Shown: positions 26,223 through 35,340 of the stretch, piece by piece
Layout: every line of letters starts with the position of its first letter
How positions within the stretch are numbered: position 1 is the first letter of the stretch
NCBI RefSeq assembly: GCF_022919835.1
Contig: NZ_CP095074.1
Location: 2,690,001 to 2,754,000 of the forward strand
Origin: Halobacillus shinanisalinarum
GTDB lineage: Bacteria > Bacillota > Bacilli > Bacillales > Halobacillaceae
DNA length: 64,000 nt
Direction: 5' to 3'
Translations under genes and position numbers: made by a program
The notes under the pieces: model-generated
Told to the model about the DNA's origin: nothing
Databases searched by the model: none
What the model saw: only the letters and a program-made list of their open reading frames with translations

Positions 26223-27935
26223 ATGACAGGAATATTTTTAACTGCTTTACTTCCATTTTTATTGTTTTTCTTATTAACGATCATTGCCGCCGTGCAAAAT
26301 AAGACGAAATCAAGGGGGATCCTTCAAGGTTCATTTGGATTATTTATTATCGGATACATCATTGTTTTTCTTATCACTTATGTGTGGATGCCGGCAATTA
26401 CCGTTCCGAACATGTTGCTTATGAATGCGCTCGTTGCAATTATTCTAGGGCCTGCTATGTATATAGGGGCTGGGGCTGCTTTTGATAAAAAAACTGCCCA
26501 CAAATCAACGCCAGCGATTGTATTTTTCATAACAGCTCTAGCCATTGTAGCAGTCTTTGTCGTTGGTATTTTCTCAGTGAATCAAACATATGATTCAATT
26601 TCTAAAAAAGAGGAAGGGGAAGCACAGCCTTTAAATGAAGACAATACTCCGATTTCTGTAGCACCAGAATCGGCCCGGAACAAGGTGCAAAAGTCAATGA
26701 GTGTTGTTCCTAACACACAATTTTATGACTTAGGAAAACTTCAGGTTCAGGAGATCAACGGGGAAATTTCTTATGTAGCTCCGGTTGAGTTCACTAGTTT
26801 TTGGAGATATTTCCGTGGTAAGGAAACAGAGGGGTATTTTACGATTCCGGCAACGAACATAAATGCCCAGCCTGAGTTTGTCGAAAGTAACATGCGCTAT
26901 ACGAACTCAAGTTATTTCCAACATAATATCCAGCGTAAAGTTTATGGGAGTTATCCGAACTATATCCAAAGTGGAGAAGCGCAAATAGAAGTGGATGATG
27001 AAGGAAAACCATGGTATGTACAAACGATTTACAAGCCAATTCTGTTCACGAACCGCCCTGATCTGGATGAAGTAAAAGTAGCGGTTGTGGATCCAGTTAC
27101 AGGTGAACTGAAAGCTTTTGATGCAAAACAAGCACCTGATTTCATTGAAGGATCGATTAGTTCCGAACTTGCAACGGAGGAAAATGAATACTTTGGGAAG
27201 TATGTTCATGGATTACTCAACTCTATTTTTGGTAAAAAGGATGTCAAAATTCCAAACGAGGCAGGCACAGAAAGCAGTGTAACACCGATCTTTGGAGAAG
27301 AAGGTGAGATGTATTACTTTACTGATATGGCTTCACCGAAGGAAAATATTGATTCGGCACTAGGGTACACATTGATCAATGCCAGAACAGGAGAGCTGAC
27401 ATACTATAACGGCAAAAAGAATAATGGCATTATGGACAGCAAAGGTGCCAGGCAAATTGTAAACAAACAATTTCCTGAGAAAAACTGGACCGGATCCATG
27501 CCCGTATTATACAACGTGGATGGCAGCCCTACATGGATCGTAAATGTGTTGGATCCAAACGGTTTATTTAAGCGATACGCTTATATTAAGGCAAATGACT
27601 CCGATTTTGCTGTATTTGGGGACACGGCTAAAGAAACGTTAAATGCCTATCGGTTGCAGTTAGCACAAGACCCAAGCAATGTAGAGGGCAGTGAAGGTGT
27701 TGAAACGACTGCAAAAGATGGGGTCGTCAATCGTGTGCTCGTTACGTCAACAGAATCCAGACAAGCTGTGCAATTCTTACTTGAAGGGGAAACAACAATA
27801 TATACCGTGACGGTAAGTAAAGAACCGTTATCGATCTTCTTGCGTGAGGGAGATAACGTTCAATTGCAGGTAAGGATGAGGGGAAATGGAACTGCGACTG
27901 TCGAGAAAATGGTGATCGAAGGTTTGAATAACTAA
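26223..27935 (+). CDS. Membrane-anchored protein with large extracytoplasmic domain, function unknown
   Basis: This 570-residue protein begins with four hydrophobic helices (about 5-25, 38-58, 65-85, 95-118), the last followed by an acidic linker. The remaining about 440 residues are predominantly beta-strand and hydrophilic. Repeat-like segments such as ALGYTLINARTGELTYYNGK and VKVAVVDPVTGELKAF recall PepSY/propeptide-like folds. I do not recognise a named family. A GGAGAG ribosome site precedes the ATG, and a terminator follows. Its neighbours give no functional hint. Confidence 0.7.
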   Translation: MTGIFLTALLPFLLFFLLTIIAAVQNKTKSRGILQGSFGLFIIGYIIVFLITYVWMPAITVPNMLLMNALVAIILGPAMYIGAGAAFDKKTAHKSTPAIVFFITALAIVAVFVVGIFSVNQTYDSISKKEEGEAQPLNEDNTPISVAPESARNKVQKSMSVVPNTQFYDLGKLQVQEINGEISYVAPVEFTSFWRYFRGKETEGYFTIPATNINAQPEFVESNMRYTNSSYFQHNIQRKVYGSYPNYIQSGEAQIEVDDEGKPWYVQTIYKPILFTNRPDLDEVKVAVVDPVTGELKAFDAKQAPDFIEGSISSELATEENEYFGKYVHGLLNSIFGKKDVKIPNEAGTESSVTPIFGEEGEMYYFTDMASPKENIDSALGYTLINARTGELTYYNGKKNNGIMDSKGARQIVNKQFPEKNWTGSMPVLYNVDGSPTWIVNVLDPNGLFKRYAYIKANDSDFAVFGDTAKETLNAYRLQLAQDPSNVEGSEGVETTAKDGVVNRVLVTSTESRQAVQFLLEGETTIYTVTVSKEPLSIFLREGDNVQLQVRMRGNGTATVEKMVIEGLNN

Positions 27936-27951
27936 ATAATATTACGAAAAG

Positions 27952-27983
27952 GAGTCCAAAACCATTCGTTTTGGGCTCTCTTT
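27952..27983 (+). terminator. Terminator after the membrane-anchored protein gene
   Basis: GAGTCCAAAAC pairs with GTTTTGGGCTC (27952-27978, one wobble), followed by TCTTT. Confidence 0.75.
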
Positions 27984-28088
27984 GTGCGATAGACGTTCTA
28001 GTCGTTTCACGTGGAACACTTTGTGCCATATCCTCGCATCCTGTAGAATGAAGAAAAGATTAAATTTCAAACGGAAAAAGGTGTTTTT

Positions 28089-29216
28089 GTGAAAAGTTAT
28101 ATTGTTATTGGTTCAGGGGTCCTCGGTGCTTCTACAGCCTATCATCTGGCAAAAGCAGGAGCAGACGTGACCGTTGTTGATCGTCAGGATGTAGGTCAGG
28201 CGACAGATGCAGCGGCTGGGATTATTTGTCCGTGGCTGACAAAGCGTAAGAATAAAGCTTGGTATCGATTAGCCAAGGAGGGGGCGAAGTATTACCCCGC
28301 ATTAGTTGCAGAGCTTGAGGCCGACGGAGAAAAAGAGACGGGTTACAAACGTGTCGGGGCACTCCGCCTGCATACGGATGAAGAAAAACTGGATGAAATG
28401 CTGGAACGAGCATTGGAACGAAGCAAAGATGCTCCAGAAATGGGCGAGATCACCCGACTTTCACCGGCAGAAACGCAAGCGATGTTTCCGCCGCTTGCTG
28501 AAGAATATGGAGCCGTCCATATGAGCGGAGCCGCTCGTGTAGATGGGCGTGCACTGAGAGATGCGTTGTTACGTGCAGCCAAACGAAAAGGAGCTGTTTT
28601 TGTAAAAGGGGATGCTTCCTTATTGGTTGAAGGTGGGCAGGTCAAAGGTGTGAAAACAGAAGCAGATACGCTGTATGCGGATCGAGTGATCGTAGCGGCA
28701 GGTGCATGGGCAAAAGAACTCGTTCAGCCATTAGGGGTGAATTTGCTCGTCCATCCGCAAAAGGCTCAAATTGTTCATTTGGAATTGCCGGAAACAAACA
28801 CGAATGACTGGCCGGTTGTGATGCCGCCGACGAATAAATACTTGTTAAGCTTTGATGGGGGGAAGGTTGTCGTTGGGGCTACCCATGAAACGAAGGAAAA
28901 ATTTGATTCGCGTGTCACAGCTGGGGGTCTACATGAAATTTTTAATAAAGTGTTAGCGATAGCTCCTGGATTGGATCGTAGTACGATGCTTGAAACGAGG
29001 GTAGGGTTTAGGCCATTTACGCCTGATTCTCTTCCTGTTTTTGGAGCTGTGCCAAACTTTGGCGGACTCTTTTTGGCTAATGGACTGGGGGCTTCAGGCC
29101 TAACGACAGGACCATATATTGGCGCTGAATTAGCAAGGATCGCTCTCGACAAACCAACGGAACTGGATGCTGATGATTATAAAATTGAGTTTGCCATAGC
29201 AAGTGAAAAAAAATAA
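28089..29216 (+). CDS. FAD-dependent amino-acid oxidoreductase (DadA/GlyOx family)
   Basis: The 375-residue protein has the N-terminal dinucleotide fold GSGVLG (8-13) and acidic strand end VVDR, then GQATDAAAGIICPW. The C-terminal FAD motif reads LFLANGLGASGLTTGPYIG, as in D-amino-acid dehydrogenases and glycine oxidases. It probably oxidises a small amino acid or N-methyl amino acid. A ThiO-like glycine oxidase role is possible but less likely because thi genes are 24 kb away and encode ThiH instead. The start is a GTG at 28089 after AAAAAGGTG. Confidence 0.85.
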   Translation: MKSYIVIGSGVLGASTAYHLAKAGADVTVVDRQDVGQATDAAAGIICPWLTKRKNKAWYRLAKEGAKYYPALVAELEADGEKETGYKRVGALRLHTDEEKLDEMLERALERSKDAPEMGEITRLSPAETQAMFPPLAEEYGAVHMSGAARVDGRALRDALLRAAKRKGAVFVKGDASLLVEGGQVKGVKTEADTLYADRVIVAAGAWAKELVQPLGVNLLVHPQKAQIVHLELPETNTNDWPVVMPPTNKYLLSFDGGKVVVGATHETKEKFDSRVTAGGLHEIFNKVLAIAPGLDRSTMLETRVGFRPFTPDSLPVFGAVPNFGGLFLANGLGASGLTTGPYIGAELARIALDKPTELDADDYKIEFAIASEKK

Positions 29217-29225
29217 GAACAATAA

Positions 29226-29252
29226 AAGCACAGCCTTTTTGAGGTTGTGCTT
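29226..29252. terminator. Bidirectional terminator between FAD oxidoreductase and GAF-STAS genes
   Basis: AGCACAGCC pairs with GGTTGTGCT (one wobble) with a T-rich loop, located between convergent stops. Confidence 0.7.
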
Positions 29253-29260
29253 CGACATAA

Positions 29261-30109
29261 TTAATGGTCTTTTATTAAGCTTAAGCCGACTTTTTTTAAG
29301 GCTTGTTCAAGATTGCGGGTAATACGCAGGTTTTTATACATGGGATCTTGACTCAAGTGGCTCATGGCCATATCAGGCCGTACCCCCGTAAGGACAGGTG
29401 TTACTCCCATAAGCTCAAGTGCTTTAATAATATCGGATAAATGGTTGGTAAATAAATCATCAAAACTTACTAAACCTGAGAGATCAAGGATAAAGTAATC
29501 GACATTCTTTTGATAAATGCGTTGAAGGATCGTTTCCAGCAGATGGTTGGAACGGTCTTCATTCACTATACCGATCAATGGAAGGACGACGACGCCTTCA
29601 GTAACAGGAACGATCGGGACAGACAACATATCAACACGCTGCTGCATTTGGTCCAAGCTGATAATATAGCCAAAGACTTTTCCAACGGAACGGAGAAAGC
29701 CGGCTTCCTTTTCTGTGAACTCTCTTGGTTTTTGATCCATTACACAAAGCGTACCGAATTCCTTATGTTCTTTATCATAGATTATCGTCCCCATGAAAGC
29801 TTGAATCTGTATATCTGGAGGAAGCTCTATGTTTTTGGCAATGGGATCTTGAGACATATTCGTTGATGTGAAAACTTTTCCACCTGTTTCGATGACAAAT
29901 TGACAGTAAGTTTCCTCGTAATCGACTTTTACGTTTGCACCGAGAAGATGTTCTTCACGGTTATACGTTTCCATTACATTCACATAACCGTCTTCTTTCT
30001 TGGCAATGTAAACGGTGTTTACATCTAAAATTTGGCTGACATGCTCGAGGATTTCGTTTGCCGCTTCATTTACGGAAAGATAGTTAAGGTCAGTTGAGTG
30101 ATTATACAT
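29261..30109 (-). CDS. GAF-STAS domain protein, RsbR-like stress-sensor paralogue
   Basis: Residues about 1-155 form a GAF sensor domain (DVNTVYIAKKEDG, FMGTIIYDKEHKEFGTLCVM). Residues about 165-275 form a STAS domain (YFILDLSGLVSFDDLFTNHL, LMGVTPVLTGVRPDMA). This matches RsbR co-antagonists of the stressosome that feeds the sigma-B cascade. In RsbR the STAS strand carries the phospho-threonine in a DT pair; here the pair appears as DD, so phosphorylation-independent or altered signalling is possible. No rsbST genes are adjacent. The ligand is unknown. Confidence 0.8.
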   Translation of the reverse strand: MYNHSTDLNYLSVNEAANEILEHVSQILDVNTVYIAKKEDGYVNVMETYNREEHLLGANVKVDYEETYCQFVIETGGKVFTSTNMSQDPIAKNIELPPDIQIQAFMGTIIYDKEHKEFGTLCVMDQKPREFTEKEAGFLRSVGKVFGYIISLDQMQQRVDMLSVPIVPVTEGVVVLPLIGIVNEDRSNHLLETILQRIYQKNVDYFILDLSGLVSFDDLFTNHLSDIIKALELMGVTPVLTGVRPDMAMSHLSQDPMYKNLRITRNLEQALKKVGLSLIKDH

Positions 30110-30306
30110 TGCTTCATACCTCTATTCCAATATATCTTATATTTACTTAGGACGTCAGAAGAGTGGTAGTTAATAAGTATTAGTTTCTACATTAACATTT
30201 TTCACAGCATTATTGTAACACTTCTGTAACTTGATATAAATTCAAAAGTTACAGATAAGTGATAATGGGGAGAGCTGCAAGAATATAGCAGGTCTCCTGA
30301 TCTCCA

Positions 30307-30972
30307 TTATGCTTCATTTAGTTGATTCATAAGTTCTTTTGAAACGACCAGAGCGGATTGAGGATTTTGGCCTGTGATTAAGTTGCCATCTACTTCAATA
30401 TGTTTAGCCCAATTGTCTTTTTTAATAAAGTTCGCCCCAAGTTCGCGCAACTTGCTTTCTAGCAGAAAAGGCATGTATTGATCTAAAGTAGTATCGGTCT
30501 CTTCGGCATCTGTGAATGAATTGATCTGCTTTCCTTTGACAAGTCGTTCGCCACTCGTTAATTTCACTCCGACTAACCCGGCAGGACCATGACAGACGGC
30601 AGCAACGGACTTGTCTGCCTCATACATGTCACGAGTGAGTTCTTGAAGCTTTTGATTGTCCGGAAAGTCAAACATGGTTCCATGTCCGCCTGGTAAAAAG
30701 ATGGCATCAAAGGAATCAGCCGATAATGTATCGATGGCAACTGTGTCTTCAAGGTGCGGCTTCGTGTCGAGGATTTCCTGTGGTTCATCCTCGCTGACAC
30801 TTCCCGGATCAACGGGTGCTTTTCCGCCTTTAGGGCTTGCTACAGTTACATCGAATCCATGGTTGTTAAATTCATTAAAGGGCTCCCCAAATTCTGACAA
30901 CCAGATTCCTGTTGGTTTGTCTTTAGTAATCTTCCCATGGTTTGTGACTACCATTAGTATTTTCTTAGGCAT
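30307..30972 (-). CDS. DJ-1/PfpI-family protein, Hsp31-like (type 1 glutamine amidotransferase fold)
   Basis: The 221-residue product has the Hsp31/class-I-GATase-like layout: Glu30 in EFGEP, LPGGHGTMFDFPD near 93-105 and the nucleophile elbow AVCHGPAG with Cys127 and His128. Family members act as glyoxalase III/deglycases or stress chaperones. The length fits the short Hsp31 group. It has its own promoter region and no operon partners. The activity is inferred from the family. Confidence 0.87.
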   Translation of the reverse strand: MPKKILMVVTNHGKITKDKPTGIWLSEFGEPFNEFNNHGFDVTVASPKGGKAPVDPGSVSEDEPQEILDTKPHLEDTVAIDTLSADSFDAIFLPGGHGTMFDFPDNQKLQELTRDMYEADKSVAAVCHGPAGLVGVKLTSGERLVKGKQINSFTDAEETDTTLDQYMPFLLESKLRELGANFIKKDNWAKHIEVDGNLITGQNPQSALVVSKELMNQLNEA

Positions 30973-31098
30973 TCAAATTACCCTCTTTTATGAAAAAGTC
31001 ACTTCGATTTTGTAAGTACACCTCACCTCTTCCCGCTGCTTAGGAGGTATGAAACATGAAGACTACAGGTATTTTAAGGAAAAGCGATTTCACATTAT

Positions 31099-31128
31099 AA
31101 GGGAGCAGCCGCAATGAGCTGCCCCCTT
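31099..31128 (-). terminator. Terminator of the first MurE-like gene
   Basis: AAGGGAGCAGC (31099-31109) pairs with GCTGCCCCCTT (31118-31128) with one mismatch; it ends at the minus-strand stop codon. Confidence 0.7.
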
Positions 31129-32597
31129 TAATTGAGTTCAACGTTTTTCATGTTGTTCACATAGTCCACTGTGCTTTCATCTGAATGGGTAGGCAGTGAA
31201 AACTGTTGTTTGTATTGTTCATGCCCCTTGCCGGTAATTACGATCCATTCGCCAGGTTCACTATTATTTATAGCCTTTTTAATAGCGAGTGTGCGATCGG
31301 GGATAATTTCGCCTTTTCCAATTTTTGTTTGACTGCGGTAAAAAGTGAGGCTTTGAAGTATATCATCCTCAGATACTCCATTTAAATCATCCATCGTCAA
31401 GAAATATTGATCACTCATTTCGGCACTGATGTTCATCATTTCCTGCCTTTTTGTGAGGTCCCGATTGCCTCGAAAACCGAAAATATGGGTGATTTTCTTT
31501 GCGGCTGCGTCATGAACCGTTTGTAGACAATTGAAAACGGCATCTGCTGTATGGGCATAATCAATCACTACAGTGGAACCGTTTTTCAAAGGGTACGTAG
31601 TAAAGCGACCAGGTACACCTGGAAAATTACGAATGGAATCGAAAATGTCTGTAGTTGTCTTCCCATCTAACTGTGTTGCTGCAGCATAAGCCTGAAGGGT
31701 GTTATACAAGTTATGCAAGCCGGCCATGGGGGACTCTAGTGTATGTATGTCATGACCTTTAATTTTAACGGATGGCGGATCAACTGAAAGCTGTTCTAGG
31801 ATTTGCAGGTTGTTTGTAGCTGATCTGCCGACTGTGTACGTTTGTCTTCCTTCTTGACGTAGTTCTTCAGCCAACTTCTCACCATAAACATCATCTGAAT
31901 TGATGACGGCTGTACCGTTTGACTTGAGTTTGTGGAATAATGCTTTTTTTACCTCGTAGTACTGATCAATGGTTCCATGATAATCCAAGTGTTCATGAGT
32001 TAAGTTTGTGAAGAGGCACAGATCAAAGTGGAGACCTTCTAATCGATATTCGGCTAACCCGTGCGAGGAAGCTTCCATAATTACAACTTCATCCCTGCTT
32101 TTGTCAATCAACTGATTTAATGTTAGGGCATTTGGGGTTGTATTAACTGTCTTTGAATATTGCCCATTGATGACGTTTTGTATGGTGCCTAATAGGGAAC
32201 AAGAGTAACCCATATCCTCAAGAATATGTTTCATTAAATAGCTGGTTGTCGTCTTCCCATTTGTACCTGTGATACCGACCATGATTTTGCTTGATGCAGG
32301 ATCATGGTAGTAATTGTGTGCGAGAATTCCTAATGCCTGTCTGCTGTTCGGAACTTGTATATAAGGAACGCCAGAGCTTTGATACTCTTGATCGCCTACA
32401 ATCACCGCGGCCCCTTTTTTAATGGCATCTTGAATGTACGTATGTCCATCAAATTGATAACCTGATATGGCAACAAAAAGGCACCCTGGCTCTACCTCGT
32501 TAGAAGAATCGGTCAGTCCATGAATATCAATGTCATTAAACTTATGCATGTCCTCATATTGAAAGGGGACGTCTTGTAATAGTTGGTCAAGTTTCAT
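31128..32597 (-). CDS. MurE-like Mur ligase (UDP-MurNAc-tripeptide synthetase family), paralogue A
   Basis: The 489-residue protein has the full Mur-ligase plan: N-terminal UDP-binding domain (SGYQFDGHTYIQDAI near 45-59), central ATPase with P-loop GTNGKTT at 111-117, ASSHGL and HEHLDYHG, then a C-terminal domain with DYAHTADA and RGNRDLTKRQEM. It adds an amino acid to the UDP-MurNAc-dipeptide or to a similar acceptor. The diaminopimelate-recognition motif DNPR is missing; the aligned stretch is MDDLNGVSED (402-411), so the third residue may not be diaminopimelate. The start at 32597 (MKLDQLL) is the family-like one; the longer frame to 32660 is unlikely. It lies outside the dcw cluster. Confidence 0.85.
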   Translation of the reverse strand: MKLDQLLQDVPFQYEDMHKFNDIDIHGLTDSSNEVEPGCLFVAISGYQFDGHTYIQDAIKKGAAVIVGDQEYQSSGVPYIQVPNSRQALGILAHNYYHDPASSKIMVGITGTNGKTTTSYLMKHILEDMGYSCSLLGTIQNVINGQYSKTVNTTPNALTLNQLIDKSRDEVVIMEASSHGLAEYRLEGLHFDLCLFTNLTHEHLDYHGTIDQYYEVKKALFHKLKSNGTAVINSDDVYGEKLAEELRQEGRQTYTVGRSATNNLQILEQLSVDPPSVKIKGHDIHTLESPMAGLHNLYNTLQAYAAATQLDGKTTTDIFDSIRNFPGVPGRFTTYPLKNGSTVVIDYAHTADAVFNCLQTVHDAAAKKITHIFGFRGNRDLTKRQEMMNISAEMSDQYFLTMDDLNGVSEDDILQSLTFYRSQTKIGKGEIIPDRTLAIKKAINNSEPGEWIVITGKGHEQYKQQFSLPTHSDESTVDYVNNMKNVELN

Positions 32598-32725
32598 TAA
32601 TAATGTGCACACCTTTTTTATGTTTGAAATTAAGATGAATTTTAACGCTAATTTTATCAAATAAGAAGCAATCTATGTTGTAAAAATAAAAAATAAGCTA
32701 AAGGGTTCATAAATTAGCCATTAAG

Positions 32726-32762
32726 AGGGAACCAGGGGGGTTATGAAGCATTCTGGTTCCCT
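32726..32762 (-). terminator. Terminator of the YitT-family gene
   Basis: AGGGAACCAG (32726-32735) pairs perfectly with CTGGTTCCCT (32753-32762). Confidence 0.75.
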
Positions 32763-32784
32763 AAGATGTGGTTTTGTTGAAAAA

Positions 32785-33618
32785 CTATCTCCCTTTATAT
32801 CCTTTACGAAAGATCTCTTGAACTCCATGTACCGTGACATAAGCATCTGGATCGATATTTAGGATGATTTTTCTGAATGGCACGATTTCGTGTTTGTTAA
32901 TAACAAGATATAAGACCTCTCTTTCCGAACCTGTGTAGCCACCTTTCCCGTCAAGCACTGTAATACCGCGAGCCATTTTGTTGGTAACAGCATCCAATAC
33001 TTGGTTCGGATGGTTTGAAATGATCATAACGGCGGTACGTTCATTGGCTCCTTCTACTACGACATCGATAACTTTTGCGCCGACGTAGACAGAGATAAGG
33101 GTGTACATGGCTTTTTCCTGGCCGATGATAAAGGCGGAACCGACGATAACTGCAATATCAATCACAAGCATTCCTTTTCCGATGGTCCAGCCTAGATATT
33201 GGTTTCCAAGCCGAGCGAGGATTGCGGATCCACCTGATGTACCACCGGAGCGGAAAATGAGTCCAAGGCCAAGCCCAACTGCCAGCCCAGCAAATAGTGC
33301 AGCGAGCAACGTATCATCATTAATTTCTTTGCCCCAATCGACCGTGAAGTGTAAAAAAAGAGAAGAAAAAATGATAGCAACTATTGTATAGATGATCACG
33401 CGCTTATTGAAGAATTTATATCCGACGGCAACTAATAATGTGTTCAATACAAAGTTCACAATACCAGGCGACCATTCAAATAAATAATAAGTAACAATCG
33501 TGATCCCAATGACCCCACCCTCAGATAAGCGGTTAGGAATGGCGAAATAGTTGACACCAATCGCAAAAATAAGTGAACCAATAATGATTAGTAGTATGTC
33601 TTTTATTATTCGTGTCAC
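32785..33618 (-). CDS. YitT-family membrane protein (DUF161 plus DUF2179)
   Basis: The 277-residue protein has five or six membrane helices with two YitT repeats. The N-terminal one has AIGVNYFAIPNRLSEGGVIG and the central one GLIFRSGGTSGGSAILARLG. A cytoplasmic DUF2179 domain (about 210-277) follows. The family is widespread in Bacillaceae with no proven transport substrate. It lies between the two MurE-like ligases: same strand as paralogue A (downstream), divergent from paralogue B. The 180-bp terminator-bearing gap to paralogue A argues against one operon. Confidence 0.88.
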   Translation of the reverse strand: MTRIIKDILLIIIGSLIFAIGVNYFAIPNRLSEGGVIGITIVTYYLFEWSPGIVNFVLNTLLVAVGYKFFNKRVIIYTIVAIIFSSLFLHFTVDWGKEINDDTLLAALFAGLAVGLGLGLIFRSGGTSGGSAILARLGNQYLGWTIGKGMLVIDIAVIVGSAFIIGQEKAMYTLISVYVGAKVIDVVVEGANERTAVMIISNHPNQVLDAVTNKMARGITVLDGKGGYTGSEREVLYLVINKHEIVPFRKIILNIDPDAYVTVHGVQEIFRKGYKGR

Positions 33619-33808
33619 GTAATCCCTCCTTTTCTTCTTATTGTATAGTAAATGGATTATGGAAATATACCGGGAATATTCGTTTTTATCTATCTAAAGG
33701 TCTAATAATATATTAGAAAATGCGAATAATATACAGAAGAAAAGATCGGTTTTTACATGCATAATCATTACGAAGACGACTAAAAACACACATGAGTGAG
33801 GAATAACC

Positions 33809-35302
33809 ATGAGAATGATAAATTTTGATCAAATCAAAGGTATTGCAATAAAACAAATTTTCGGACCGAATGCACAGGCTGTATCTGGTTTAGCATTTCA
33901 TTCCAGACGAGTCGTTTTTTCCTCGATTTTCTTTAGTGTGAAGGGAGAGAATGAAGACGGACATCAATATATTGAGGAAGCAATTCAAAACGGGGCTTCT
34001 GCAATTGTTGGTGAAGATAGTGTTCAGTTTTCAAGGCTAAGCGAACGTTATAGGTCTTGTTCATTTGTGGTTGTCGAAGATGTAAGGGCTGCGATGGCTT
34101 ACATTTCTAAATACTTTTTCAACCACGCTGATGAAAAAATTAAAACCATTGGAGTAACGGGGACCAATGGTAAGACAACCGTTGCCGCCTATGTGCGTTC
34201 TTTGCTGAACCTGCTAGGGACTCGAAGTGGGTCAATTGGAACGACAGGCATATGGTCTTCTAAAGAAAAACTCAAATATGTAAAGAGCACCCCCACCACC
34301 CCTGAAGCCATTGACCTCCATCGAGTTTTTCATGATCTAAAAAAAGCGGGTGATGAAGCAGCTGCAATGGAAGTTTCCTCCATTGCTTTGGATCAAAAAC
34401 GAGTGGACGGAATGGTGTTTGATATAGGCATTCACACAAACTTTTCAGAAGAACACCTTGAATATCACAAAACGATTGATCACTATAAAGCATGTAAACT
34501 GAAGTTATTTGAACAATCGAGACAAGGCGTTATCAATCTGGATGATGATGGGATGGGCATGGACCTTTTCAATTGTTTTAAAGGACCAAAACTTACCTAT
34601 AGCTTATCTCCATCAAGTGAAGCTGATCTGATCGGCACGGGTATTGAAGTAATGGACTCGGGGTCGATGTTCACGATTCACTACAAGAGCAAAAGTATCC
34701 GTGTATTCACACCGGTGTTCGGAGCATATAATGTAGCTAATGTGCTGTCAGCCATAGCCACAGCTTTAATGTTCGGTTACACAATAGATGCGATCGCTTC
34801 TGTATTAGCAAAGCTGGAAAGCCCAGAAGGACGTTTCCAGGTTATACAAGCCCCAAATGATTCGAAAGTTATTATCGACTACGCCCATACACCCGTTGCA
34901 CTAACGAATCTTGTTGACGAGGTGAAGAAAATACAACATCGACGCCTGATTGTCATGATCGCAGGTATTGGAATACGAGATTTTAATAAAATGCCAAAGA
35001 TGGCGGCGACAATTGAAGGGAAAGCGGATGAAGTCATCGTCACCGTCGATCACCCAGGCTACCATGATCCACAAATCATCATTAATCAGGTCATGAAGGG
35101 ATTTAATGAACCTAAAGCAAGCAATATTCATTCCGCCTTAACTCGGAGGGAAGGAGTCAGACGTTCCCTTGGTCTTGGAAGAACTGGCGATATTGTTGTG
35201 TTAACAAGTGGGTGCATTAATAATGCGCAAATTGTAAAGGGGGAGCAAATCCCTCATTCGGATGAAGCCATTATTCGAGAGCATTTTTTTCAGTCCCAAT
35301 AG
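33809..35302 (+). CDS. MurE-like Mur ligase, paralogue B
   Basis: This 497-residue Mur ligase is clearly divergent from paralogue A. Shared features are SVKGENEDGHQYIEEAI, P-loop GTNGKTT (118-124), EVSSIAL, HLEYHKTIDHY and DYAHTPVAL. Where MurE proteins have the conserved G-GGDRD-KR loop, this one has IAGIGIRDFNKMPKM. Where the DNPR amino-acid motif belongs, it reads VDHPGYHDPQ (413-422). The active-site core is retained but substrate recognition is altered. It may add a different amino acid, or act on a non-peptidoglycan acceptor. It has a promoter region separate from yitT and a good terminator. Confidence 0.82.
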   Translation: MRMINFDQIKGIAIKQIFGPNAQAVSGLAFHSRRVVFSSIFFSVKGENEDGHQYIEEAIQNGASAIVGEDSVQFSRLSERYRSCSFVVVEDVRAAMAYISKYFFNHADEKIKTIGVTGTNGKTTVAAYVRSLLNLLGTRSGSIGTTGIWSSKEKLKYVKSTPTTPEAIDLHRVFHDLKKAGDEAAAMEVSSIALDQKRVDGMVFDIGIHTNFSEEHLEYHKTIDHYKACKLKLFEQSRQGVINLDDDGMGMDLFNCFKGPKLTYSLSPSSEADLIGTGIEVMDSGSMFTIHYKSKSIRVFTPVFGAYNVANVLSAIATALMFGYTIDAIASVLAKLESPEGRFQVIQAPNDSKVIIDYAHTPVALTNLVDEVKKIQHRRLIVMIAGIGIRDFNKMPKMAATIEGKADEVIVTVDHPGYHDPQIIINQVMKGFNEPKASNIHSALTRREGVRRSLGLGRTGDIVVLTSGCINNAQIVKGEQIPHSDEAIIREHFFQSQ

Positions 35303-35310
35303 ATTACAGG

Positions 35311-35340
35311 AAGACCAGAAGTCTTGCTGCTTCTGGTCTT
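35311..35340. terminator. Bidirectional terminator between MurE-like B and HD hydrolase
   Basis: AAGACCAGAAG pairs perfectly with CTTCTGGTCTT (11 bp); the minus-strand stop codon overlaps the second arm. Confidence 0.8.

Noticed and set aside
28343..28645. Minus-strand frame inside the FAD oxidoreductase gene
   Set aside because: Ser/Ala-rich antisense shadow with no ribosome site.
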